This document shows, piece by piece, positions 1 to 7,747 of a stretch of 38,475 nt of DNA; position 1 is the stretch's first letter; each line of letters starts with the position of its first letter. This DNA is from an uncultured archaeon A07HR60 (GTDB lineage Archaea; Halobacteriota; Halobacteria; Halobacteriales; Haloferacaceae): NCBI GenBank assembly GCA_000496235.1, contig KI543232.1:17175-55649 (forward strand), read 5' to 3'. The position numbers were made by a program, and so were the translations under genes. The notes under the pieces were generated by a model. That model saw nothing but the letters and a program-made list of their open reading frames with translations. It was not told the origin of the DNA and searched no databases.

Positions 1-428
1 TCGAGATTTCCCTCGATGAGTTTCTGAACGAGCAACGGGCGAGTACGACTACTCCCGCTGAGCCTTAATCTTCCAAAGGTTACCGAGGCTTCTGCATGAA
101 TATCGGTTTCGCCGGCCTCTTGAAACTCGTGTGAGATGGCGACCTGTTCGGTCCCGCCATCTCTGATCGAGACTGTGTCTGATCCTATTTTATTTCCATT
201 ACTGTAGAATGTGACTGTCATTTCGCTTTCAAAAAGGGTCGGTCTATCTGGCGCTGTTACGTTAGCAGAAATCCCGGTTGATTCATCTACTACTGTTTCC
301 TCTGGAACGTCCAGAGAGATGTCAAGATCTTCTTGAGCTGCCCCCATCCCGACGCTAGTAAGAGCCAACACCGACAATATGAGTATGGCACACAGAGCCA
401 GCATGGCATGATGGGGGTAGCTGTTCAT
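1..428 (-). CDS. Secreted protein with signal peptide, C-terminus cut by window edge
   Basis: An open frame of 142 codons starts at the ATG at 426-428 and runs off the left edge without a stop. Residues 1-30 form a signal peptide: a short polar start, a hydrophobic core at about 8-27 and an Ala-Ala-Gln at the likely cleavage site. The mature part begins with acidic residues and has alternating beta-type segments (for example TVTFYSNGNKIGSDTV) typical of extracellular Ig-like or CARDB-like domains of haloarchaea. That family assignment is by pattern only. A TATA-like stretch (TTTTATA on the minus strand, near 456-463) lies about 30 nt upstream. Function is unknown; it is probably a cell-surface or extracellular protein. 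Confidence 0.75.
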   Translation of the reverse strand, partial: MNSYPHHAMLALCAILILSVLALTSVGMGAAQEDLDISLDVPEETVVDESTGISANVTAPDRPTLFESEMTVTFYSNGNKIGSDTVSIRDGGTEQVAISHEFQEAGETDIHAEASVTFGRLRLSGSSRTRPLLVQKLIEGNL

Positions 429-1037
429 AATGACTTATCTCACACAATTATATGGTATAAAATTTGTCGTGACCACTATATGAAAATGTTTGATCATAAA
501 ACTCTTCGCCGGAAACTAACCAGTTCGTAGGGTGAACCATGGCGATTCGTTAAGTCTGTTTACCAAGTAGGTTTAGCACTGTCGCGAGAGTCCAACTTCT
601 TGACTCAAGACATTGTGACCGTCCACCCCTGTTGTCGTGTCAGGTTTGCCCGTTGTAGCTCCACACGGTTGCGTGGCATTCACTGGAGTCTAGACTATGA
701 AAACTGTTGATGCGAGGGCATCGATGAGGTTATGTAGCGGTGGAGCAGTCCTCGTCAAAGTGAGTGCTTAACTGAAGCCTGTTGCATGCCGGATTGATTC
801 CAGTGGTGTAATTGACTACCGCTTACTGAGACAGAATTATGGGTCGAAAGTATCGTCAGATTCTCCACGAGTCGCTGATCGACGGTGATCTCTTGACGGA
901 TCGGCTTGGACTCCCCAACCGCCAGCAGAATATACTATATTTGACGAGGCATGACTCATGAATCGGTGAGTTTTAATTGTGTCTGTGCCGGGGCGGGAAG
1001 AAAAACACTCATACAGGCAGAGACGGAACCGCCATCC
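429..1037. other. Intergenic region, no convincing gene
   Basis: This stretch of about 600 nt separates the leftward secreted protein gene from the rightward CFI-box gene. It is more AT-rich than its surroundings near 440-490 and 925-976. TATA-like boxes are visible at about 440-463 (serving the minus-strand gene) and at 929-941 and 968-976 (probably serving the plus-strand gene). Short open frames in it have no halophile-like composition and no promoter at the right distance. Confidence 0.5.
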
Positions 1038-1644
1038 GTGATAGACGACGAGACGGACCGAGACGATGACCGGTTCGATGGATTCGTGGGTGACGGACGC
1101 GAAAAGTACGTCACTGCACACACGAATGACGGCGAGTTGCTGGAATACGGCGAGACGTACGTGAAACACGCCGCAGATGCATACGTGATCTCGTCGGACC
1201 CGGACTTCCCGCCGGGAGAAACTGAGCGATTATCGAAAGCCGATCTCACGCGTGTCGAGATTGACCAGCACCACTCGACGTGTTTCATCACCACGGCCGC
1301 CGGGACCGAGCGTGATCTCGAGACATTACGTGGTTTCCGTGACGACGCGATGTCAGCCTCTCTGCTCTGGCCGTGTACTGCTGGCCGTGTACGAACGGCT
1401 CAGCCCGCCAATTGCGCGCACCCTTGCATCTCGGCCGACCGCAAAAACGACCCGGCTGGTTCGCTGGCTCGTGAGTCAGTGTGCATGGCTTGCACGACGG
1501 CGCGAAGCCACTGGAGTCGGCCAACCACTCGTGTCGTTACTTCTCGTAGTGTTGTATGTTCTCGGCGTGGTGTGTGCGGTGGCCGGTCACACGGCCATCC
1601 GCACCCGTCAGTTGAAGAAGCGATCGATGCTTTCGCGGAACTGA
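1038..1644 (+). pseudogene. CFI-box-CTERM membrane protein, broken by one-base frameshift
   Basis: Two frames join into one sensible product of about 201 residues if a single base is removed near 1365-1368. The first frame is acidic and ends in a Cys-Phe-Ile box (STCFITTAA) followed by a helix (LETLRGFRDDAMSAS). The second frame continues with GRVLLAVYERLSPPIA, a positively charged stretch and a transmembrane helix (LVSLLLVVLYVLGVVCAVAG). CFI box, RFRD helix, LLGR and YxRLSPP is the known order in the CFI-box-CTERM domain of secreted or membrane proteins. The start is uncertain: the GTG at 1038 gives VIDDETD, while the ATG at 951 adds 29 less convincing residues. The 3' end overlaps the convergent gene by 37 nt. 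It may be a real pseudogene, a sequence error, or less likely a programmed shift. Confidence 0.6.
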
Positions 1645-2168
1645 TACCCGAGCCCCGAGGCGTCTTCGAAGGCGATGTCAGTCTGCGAGAGGTGTTTCTG
1701 AAGCTTCCCTCCAAGCGTCTCGATATCGCCCGTTTCACGATCGTGAAGCCGGTAGGCGTGGCTCGACCCAGTTGTCGGATACACGCCGATTCGGGGCCGA
1801 CCAAACCGCCCACCGTCGTGGAGCGTCACTCGTTCGAGATTCTCGTATGTGTGCCAGATGACCGTGTCGCCCTGCAACAGCACTTCATCGATCCCGTGAA
1901 CCTCGTACAGTCGCTCCATCGCGGCTGACTCACGCTGGTGTTTCTTCGCCCCGAGACCGAAAATCGGCGTGAGATACTCGTACTCGACGACGTAGAGGCC
2001 GTCCGCTGCAAAAAATAAGTCTGCGAGTTTGAGCGGGAACGAGCCGGTCATGCCGAATCCAACGCGAATCTCGACATCGATATCGGAACTCGGGAGATGC
2101 TCGAAATCCTCAGGGACCGGCGCGTCCACATCGTCACCGACCGGTTCCGTGTTGCTCGGGCTGCTCAT
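1608..2168 (-). CDS. Conserved-type hypothetical soluble protein, last gene of Nramp-like operon
   Basis: The 186-residue protein has an acidic N-terminus and a mixed beta-rich body without membrane segments or a signal peptide. Runs such as ADGLYVVEYEYLTPIFGLG and RLHDRETGDIETLGGKLQKHL resemble the pleckstrin-like small-domain proteins common in haloarchaea, but I do not recognise a named family. Its ATG overlaps the stop of the upstream membrane-protein gene by 4 nt (ATGA), so translation is probably coupled. It ends inside the 3' end of the convergent CFI-box gene. Its role is unknown; position suggests a link with the transporter two genes upstream. Confidence 0.75.
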   Translation of the reverse strand: MSSPSNTEPVGDDVDAPVPEDFEHLPSSDIDVEIRVGFGMTGSFPLKLADLFFAADGLYVVEYEYLTPIFGLGAKKHQRESAAMERLYEVHGIDEVLLQGDTVIWHTYENLERVTLHDGGRFGRPRIGVYPTTGSSHAYRLHDRETGDIETLGGKLQKHLSQTDIAFEDASGLGYQFRESIDRFFN

Positions 2169-2563
2169 GCAGGGTCACCGTCGGCGGCACGCGCAATAGC
2201 CATTCGTGCGAACGCTATTGCGCCCACGGCGAACAATCCACCGATCCACAATTGGCCTTGCAACACGAGATACCCACCCACGGCGATCCCACTTAGCGTG
2301 GCGGCGACCGAGAGTTGAGTGACTGTATCTGGCGTAGCCGTGGCCGTATCAGTGTCAGTCCCAGCGCTGGCACCACCACCGATGCGGCGTTCGCCGAGAT
2401 ACGTGCCGATCATCACGGCTAACACTCCGGCAACGATGGCCGTCCGAGCCTGCTGCGGGATGACGATACCCGACTCCTCGAGCGCCCGCGGGGCAGTAAT
2501 CACGAGCAGGCCACCGACGTAGATGGCGTTTTGATGATCTACCAGCGTCCGAACGAGGCTCAT
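2165..2563 (-). CDS. Small integral membrane protein, hypothetical
   Basis: The 132-residue product has about four hydrophobic segments (near residues 12-25, 41-56, 84-104 and 107-124) around a Gly/Ala/Thr-rich acidic linker. No catalytic or binding motif is visible. It starts 12 nt after the transporter stop and its own stop overlaps the next start by 4 nt, so the three genes look like one transcription unit. It could be an accessory subunit of the transporter, but that is inferred only from position. Confidence 0.75.
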   Translation of the reverse strand: MSLVRTLVDHQNAIYVGGLLVITAPRALEESGIVIPQQARTAIVAGVLAVMIGTYLGERRIGGGASAGTDTDTATATPDTVTQLSVAATLSGIAVGGYLVLQGQLWIGGLFAVGAIAFARMAIARAADGDPA

Positions 2564-2575
2564 ACGCAGAGAGCC

Positions 2576-4357
2576 TCAGGCCAGTAGCCCCTCAGCCTCC
2601 TCCGCGCCCTCGACAGTCCCGCTCGCGTCGAGTTTGGCGCGTGTGGTTCGGTACATTGTCGTCACCTGCACGACCAGGGCGAATAGCCACAGCAGGTATC
2701 CACCCACGCCGCTTCCGATGACACCGATTTCAACGGCAAAGGACTGGAAGACGCCTCCCAGACCGATGCCCATTGCAGCGTCAGCGACGGGCCCTGCGAG
2801 CTGCCCGCCGATGAGCAGCACACTGAAGAAGCCGAAGAATGCCGTCGCCCACCACATGGCGACAACCCGTGCCCAGCCGGGCTGGGTGTGTTCGGGAAGT
2901 CGCTCGGTGTTCAGGATGATCGTCAGGGAGTTGTACGGCCACATCATCACACCGGCGATAGCCGCGCCGATGACCAGCAGAATCCACGGCTGGCTGATGA
3001 CTGCGAGTGCGTTCGACAGCAGGATGATCGCGATCCCCCAGAGGGTGAAGATGGTCAGCGCACCGAGGAACAGCTGTGATTCGCCAATCCCACGGGACCG
3101 ACCGTACACCTGATAGAGGATATCGACCGAATTGCGGACGAACGACTCCACAATGGCATACTGTGTCGAGAACAGCGCGATGAACAGCATCGCGTACAGT
3201 AGCGTCGACGAGAGCCCACCCAGTTGCGGGATGATCGTGTTCAGCCACATGTCGATTGCCCCGGTCGATGCGGCGATGCCAGAGGCGTACTCAACAGAGA
3301 TGCTCATCGCGACCGTCGCCACAACCAGCAGCCCCACGACGAACGTGAGGAAGTGTTCTCGCTGAGTGACACTCCACCAGCCTCGCCATCGTTTGAGATT
3401 CTTTTCTGTCGGTTCGAACGCGAATCCGCCCTCAACTTCTTCGGGGTCGGCTCCGCGGAGCGGGTTCTTCAGGCGACCCTGGTAGGTGCCCATTCCGTAC
3501 CCCTTCTCGCGGGCCCAGACGCCCTGGGCGAGATTAATGTATCCACCGGCGCCGGCATACGCCAGGCCACCGAGGAAAGTCGCAATGTCGAGTTCGTCAC
3601 TTGGCGGGAGTGATCCAAAGCTGACCGCTCCTGCCGGCAAGTTTGCGAGTTGGCCGACCGATCCGACGAAAAGCGTCAACACCAATGCCGCCCCGATGGC
3701 GACGAACATCAGCACCAACTGTGCCCGCTCGATAATGTTGTACAATAACGGCCCCGCCTGGTAGGAGAGCCAGATGACTACCATCGACACGACGGCGATT
3801 ATCCACCAGCTTTCGACGGCAACGACTCCCGTCCAGCCGGCGAATACTTTCGCGCCACCTGACGCCCAGCCGGGCCAGCCGAGGTGGAAGAATCCCGCGA
3901 GGAGGAAAAACCACGGCCAAAACCGGCCGATCCGGTCGTACCCGCGGAAGATACTCTCTCCGGTCGCCATCGTCCACCGCTGGATTTCAGTATTGATGAA
4001 GAACTGCGTGATCACACCGACCCAAAACGCCCAGTAGAGAGACCACCCGTACTGGGCAAGCAAGTTGGGCCAGAACATCGTCTCCCCGCTTCCCAGCGAG
4101 GCTCCGAGCATGATCGCGCTCGGCCCGACAATGTGGCTCACCTTCGGCACTTTCGGAAGCTCGGTGAGCTTGAACCCGTCTTGAGTGCCGCGACTCGGGT
4201 AGTCTTGCGTTGCCGGCGCTGACTCGAGGTTCTCGTAGTCCGTCTCTCGATAGACGGTGTCACGGTATTCTTTACCGTCCTCTACGGTGGAGAACACCTC
4301 ATCGTCACTGACGACCCCCCCGTCAGTTTCGGCCTGTTCAGTGTTGTTATCTGACAT
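2576..4357 (-). CDS. Nramp-related transporter, divergent
   Basis: The 593-residue membrane protein has an acidic N-terminal extension of about 65 residues and then about 11-12 hydrophobic helices. The first helix (VGPSAIMLGASLGSGE, residues 78-92) and the ordering of the rest fit the Nramp divalent-metal transporter superfamily (LeuT fold). Canonical Nramp proteins have DPGN in helix 1 and MPH in helix 6 as metal ligands. Here helix 1 has GSGE, and the helix-6 region (GGLAYAGAGGYINLAQGVW) has no MPH. The substrate may therefore not be Mn or Fe. It is first in a three-gene operon. An interrupted palindrome covers its promoter region. Confidence 0.8.
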   Translation of the reverse strand: MSDNNTEQAETDGGVVSDDEVFSTVEDGKEYRDTVYRETDYENLESAPATQDYPSRGTQDGFKLTELPKVPKVSHIVGPSAIMLGASLGSGETMFWPNLLAQYGWSLYWAFWVGVITQFFINTEIQRWTMATGESIFRGYDRIGRFWPWFFLLAGFFHLGWPGWASGGAKVFAGWTGVVAVESWWIIAVVSMVVIWLSYQAGPLLYNIIERAQLVLMFVAIGAALVLTLFVGSVGQLANLPAGAVSFGSLPPSDELDIATFLGGLAYAGAGGYINLAQGVWAREKGYGMGTYQGRLKNPLRGADPEEVEGGFAFEPTEKNLKRWRGWWSVTQREHFLTFVVGLLVVATVAMSISVEYASGIAASTGAIDMWLNTIIPQLGGLSSTLLYAMLFIALFSTQYAIVESFVRNSVDILYQVYGRSRGIGESQLFLGALTIFTLWGIAIILLSNALAVISQPWILLVIGAAIAGVMMWPYNSLTIILNTERLPEHTQPGWARVVAMWWATAFFGFFSVLLIGGQLAGPVADAAMGIGLGGVFQSFAVEIGVIGSGVGGYLLWLFALVVQVTTMYRTTRAKLDASGTVEGAEEAEGLLA

Positions 4358-4363
4358 AGTTTG

Positions 4364-4396
4364 GTTTAATGCCCTCCCATGTTTCGGGAGTTAAAC
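4364..4396 (-). promoter_or_regulatory. Interrupted palindrome over the Nramp-type operon promoter
   Basis: Reading the plus strand, GTTTAA (4364-4369) and CTCCC (4374-4378) are mirrored by GGGAG (4386-4390) and TTAAAC (4391-4396). On the minus strand the outer GTTTAA lies about 35-40 nt before the ATG and could serve as the TATA element, with the start of transcription inside the palindrome. This placement fits an operator for a dimeric regulator blocking the promoter, or a short 5' stem-loop. No regulator is encoded next to it. Confidence 0.5.
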
Positions 4397-4587
4397 ATAC
4401 AGAAGAGGGAACCCACTAAAAATTTGTCATTAAGATACGTTATACTTGTTAGCAGCCGAGCGAATTCTCGCTCTCACGGAGCGACCAGACGAGAGCGAGT
4501 AGTGAGAATGGAAGCGACTGACGCCGCTGAGTAGGCAGGAGCTGGTTCACTAGCCGTATTTTTCCCTATCGAGATGTAAGTAAGAGT

Positions 4588-4797
4588 ATGGCAGTGTGGG
4601 CACACGCATTCTTACGGCTGTTGTTACTCGCGCCTGTTCTCCTGACGATTCATTACGCCGTCTCGGGAATCTACCCGCTCGCTATCATGTTCGCACTGAC
4701 GCTTGTCGTGTACGGGTATCTCATGTACTTCGGAGATCGGCCGATTGAGCGCCGATTGTTCGGGCGGCCCGGGCCCCCGAAGCCACCAGAAGAGTGA
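4588..4797 (+). CDS. Small two-helix membrane protein, hypothetical
   Basis: The 69-residue product has two hydrophobic helices (about residues 8-28 and 31-48), then a charged tail (GDRPIERRLFGRPGPPKPPEE) expected on the cytoplasmic side. A T-rich box (TATTTTT, 4557-4563) lies 27 nt before the ATG, as for a leaderless haloarchaeal transcript, which supports the start. The gene is divergent from the Nramp-type operon. No family recognised; function unknown. Confidence 0.7.
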   Translation: MAVWAHAFLRLLLLAPVLLTIHYAVSGIYPLAIMFALTLVVYGYLMYFGDRPIERRLFGRPGPPKPPEE

Positions 4798-5560
4798 CGT
4801 CCGGGTCAGAGACTACCAAACTAGCGTGCCAGCGAGCGACTCACCACCATCTCACAGGACTCGCCTCTGGAAAAGCCCGTAAGCGAAACGGTCGGATCGC
4901 ACCGTCACGACGGCCGGGACGGATCCCCCAGACGCATGTCGCGACGAGTTGACCTGCGCTATCTCTCCGGACAGAGTGGCTGAGTTCACGGGCCGAAATA
5001 CCGACGCAATGGCTCTGAATCCGTGGATTCATTTTCAGTTTTATCGATCAGGTTGTCTGAACCCCAGAACGTGGTCCCGGCGTCAATGCAATGACGGGAG
5101 TATGCGATCGCGCTCACGGTCGTTGCCGGGGCAGACAAGACTGCCGGATCTGTCGAACGCTGGGGATCCGGACACGGCACGTGACTCACGGGACACGACG
5201 GGGCTCGGCACGCTTTGTGATATCACCCTCACAGTCGAGACGTGCGAACGTGACGAGATGAAGACCGCTTACGACCGGATACTCCTGAACGACGTACGGT
5301 TCCGAGCGGTCCGCGAATGATAACTTTACAAAAAAGTCGAGAGCAAAACCCCGGACGTTAGCGTGGGGAGGAGGTCAACCCCGAGGGAAGTCATTGATGA
5401 CGGCGGCCGTGGACGCGAATTTCAGTATCCGTGCGCATTGAACGTCCAACTCTTGACTGCTCGGCCTCTCTGACGGCGTCTGTCGGGTAGCCGGTCGGGC
5501 TCCAATTCGCCCGATATTCTGGGAAAGTAAGCATATATTCACAGTAGATACAAGTCGTCA
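4798..5560. other. Intergenic region, no confident gene
   Basis: About 760 nt between two small plus-strand genes. A 123-codon plus frame (4949-5320) and a minus frame (4841-5032) are open, but their Ser/Arg/Cys-rich composition is unlike the acidic proteins around them and neither has a promoter at the expected distance. I see no RNA gene. Confidence 0.4.
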
Positions 5561-5848
5561 ATGTTGGTGGTACGCAGTTATATGAAAGAAAGTAACTTAG
5601 ATTCCCTGTCGAGCGTCCTGCGTGAGGTGGAATATGACTCTTACCACCGACAAGACGGTCCCTCGGACAAAACAGGCGTGTACATCATTATCGACGATCC
5701 AGCCTTCGAGACTCCACAGGTGAGTCACAGAGAAGTGGACAACTCTGTTGCGCAGGAACCTCTGGATACGTCGATGTCCAAACAGCTCATTCAGGGCGAT
5801 CTGTGCAAAGCATTCACTGACTGGAGGTGGAACACAGAGCGTGAGTGA
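5561..5848 (+). CDS. Hypothetical 95-residue protein
   Basis: A moderately acidic short protein with a plausible fold-like stretch (SLSSVLREVEYDSYHR, then GVYIIIDDPAFETP). There is no signal peptide, membrane segment or recognised domain. The main support is the promoter: a TATATT box at 5534-5539 lies about 25-26 nt before the ATG, ideal for a leaderless transcript. A hairpin resembling an IS200/IS605 right end follows directly after the stop, so it could also be a relic next to a vanished mobile element. It does not look like TnpB. Confidence 0.45.
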   Translation: MLVVRSYMKESNLDSLSSVLREVEYDSYHRQDGPSDKTGVYIIIDDPAFETPQVSHREVDNSVAQEPLDTSMSKQLIQGDLCKAFTDWRWNTERE

Positions 5849-5849
5849 G

Positions 5850-5890
5850 TATCTTCCCACGCTGAAGCGCAAGGGTTTCTCCTTCCAATT
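5850..5890 (+). repeat. Hairpin resembling an IS200/IS605 (TnpB-type) right end
   Basis: CCC (5856-5858) and CGCT (5860-5863) can pair with AGCG (5866-5869) and GGG (5873-5875), followed by the pyrimidine-rich TTTCTCCTTCC. Hairpins of this appearance end many haloarchaeal tnpB-bearing elements. No tnpA or tnpB is present nearby, so this would be an orphan end. The resemblance is from memory and the stem is imperfect. Confidence 0.25.
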
Positions 5891-6180
5891 TCGGAAACGT
5901 GACGGCCACTCACCGCCGTGAAAGTGAGCAAACAGACGGAACGTCCGGGCGGATTCACCTGGCTGGCGTGCACGAGACCCTCGGTCATCTCTACGGTGTT
6001 GTCACTGTCATCCACGATGCTTCCAGTCAGTTCCGCTGGCGAGTAAGGCTAACATCATCGTGACCAGTGTATCCTCACCCGGCGATAACATGTAATCAGA
6101 CACTACAAATCGACTATTTGACTTAGTACGGCCCACATCTAGGGGACACTGCTGACAGATACTCGGTCCCTCTGAGTAGT
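5891..6180. other. Intergenic region upstream of the Tat-secreted protein
   Basis: About 290 nt without a convincing gene. Open frames on the minus strand have atypical composition. I see no clear TATA box at -27 relative to the ATG at 6181; the AT-richer stretch at 6098-6125 may hold the promoter. Confidence 0.4.
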
Positions 6181-7055
6181 ATGGAATCAGGACGGGATTT
6201 CGACGCTGAAAAACGAGACGAACAGTCCCAACCTACCCTCGTGAGCCGACGCAGAGTGCTTGTTACGTCTGCCGGACTTGCCACTGCGATGTGTGGAACC
6301 CAGATGGGGGTCGGTATGTCGGAGGCGGACTCAGTAGTAAACTGGAGCGGGCGGATGGCTGCACATCGGGGACACAAGATTGTGACGGGACCTCAGTTGC
6401 ACAGATCCGGCGTGACGGGTTGAACCGTGAAGTGCAGTTGAATCAGTCGATCGAGATGATATACTATGGGCAATCGGAGATGCCAGGCGAGGACAGCTAC
6501 ATGCACGAGTTCGCCGTTGAGGGGCTCGGGTCGACCCGATTCAACTGCGATGACGAGGAGTTTTGCCGCAGCTACAGAGCCGCACTGGCGGAAGCTGAAT
6601 TCACCGTCAGTTCACGAGACGGCCACAATCTCAGTATTGTGGTCTGTGGTCGCGGTGTTCCCGACGAGGGGTCATACACCTCCAGTGACATCGTCATCGA
6701 CGACGCAGAGGCGGTCTCTGACTTGCTGCTTGAACGGGCACCCCGGTCAGTCCAGCAACCCTGGGAGCCGGTCCAGGTCGCTGGCACCCTCCACGATGAC
6801 AGCAGTCGGGTGGACAGTGAGGGGTCGAGTGTCTCCGGGCGGTGGACAATGGACTATTACGAGACCAACTTCGGCTACAACGGCCAGACAGTGACGGACA
6901 TGACACAGTACGTCCGGTTGTTTGTGTTTCTGCCGAAGACGGAGGCAGAAAACGAGTTTACAGAGGACACGCTCGACATCGAGATGCGATTTACCGACGA
7001 CAAGAGGCGTGAACACGGCGCGAAGATGAGCTACGATTTCAACAATCTACAGTGA
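6181..7055 (+). pseudogene. Tat-secreted protein, frame broken after the signal peptide
   Basis: The first frame encodes a twin-arginine signal (SRRRVL at residues 22-27, then a weakly hydrophobic TSAGLATAMCG), then drifts into non-halophile sequence and stops at 6423. The frame shifted by one base (open to 7055) holds a good acidic mature domain with paired cysteines (CTSGTQDC and CDDEEFC) and a beta-rich body. Adding one G to the GGGGG run at 6306-6310 joins both into a 291-residue exported protein. The mature domain has no family I recognise. Either the gene is broken in this strain, the G-run was miscalled, or it varies in length. No operon partners are evident. Confidence 0.6.
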
Positions 7056-7522
7056 GCAAAGAGAGAACCTGAAGTGTGAATTGATTGGACAATCACTCAC
7101 TGCTAGCAAGTGACGACGACAGACGGAGCGTCATTTCAGGGTCATCTGTCTGGCAAAAGCGTGCAGAGAGGTTCGATGATCTGTGCAGATATTTTCACTG
7201 CGGTTCACGATTTGCTAATCAGTTATTTGATAGTTGAAAGTAATGATCGCTGCGACTCGGCTGTTTTCCATCAGCCGCATTAACGATATCTAACGTGCAT
7301 GAACGTCGCACCAATGAGACCAGGTCGTCACCTCTAATCTGTCACGGGAGACCGGGCTTGTCATCGTGAGGCAAAACGCTATGCCGGACAAACTCGGGAG
7401 CGGCGGACCTGGCGGCGACGTGTCACGTAGAGCCGGTGAATTGATGAGAGATTATCTTCAATGCGTGAGTCCGTTCAATTGCGACACCACTAACCGTGGT
7501 GAAAGAGAATCTATCGCATACG
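7056..7522. other. Intergenic region, no gene seen
   Basis: About 465 nt between the Tat-secreted protein and the DUF3311 gene. It includes an AT-rich segment (7203-7245) that may carry a promoter. Open frames over 7366-7608 and 7423-7755 are out-of-frame readings of the next gene. No RNA gene or repeat was recognised. Confidence 0.4.
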
Positions 7523-7747
7523 ATGACCGTTTCGAATGCGACAATTGGCTGGACTGTGGTGGCGCTCGTTCTGGTGGCGCTGGCGGTGCCGTGGTTCCTC
7601 TGGGGTGAGAGTGGCGTGGTGGCTGGGCTGCCGACGTGGGTATGGTGGCACATTGGTTGGCTCAGTCTGAGTGCGGGGGTCTTCGCGGTCTTCACCCGAC
7701 GGGCATGGGGGGTCGGCATCGAAACACAGGGTGGTATCGATGGCTGA
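7523..7747 (+). CDS. DUF3311 family small membrane protein
   Basis: The 74-residue product has two hydrophobic helices joined by GLPTWVWWHIGWLSL and ends in a charged tail after FTRRAWGVG. This pattern (ALAVPWFLWG, then a Trp-rich turn) is typical of DUF3311. DUF3311 proteins are usually encoded just before a sodium:solute symporter, exactly as here, where the reading frames overlap by 8 nt. The family probably helps the partner transporter; its molecular role is not established. The ATG at 7523 fits the family start better than the ATG at 7496, which adds nine unrelated residues. Confidence 0.8.
   Translation: MTVSNATIGWTVVALVLVALAVPWFLWGESGVVAGLPTWVWWHIGWLSLSAGVFAVFTRRAWGVGIETQGGIDG

Noticed and set aside
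592-607. GTCCAACTTCTTGACT resembles GTCCAACTCTTGACT at 5441-5455
   Set aside because: A match of this size between two places is expected by chance in 38 kb, and no extended similarity follows.
4949-5320. 123-codon plus-strand frame
   Set aside because: Composition (Ser/Arg/Cys-rich) is unlike haloarchaeal proteins, no promoter was seen, and no domain recognised.
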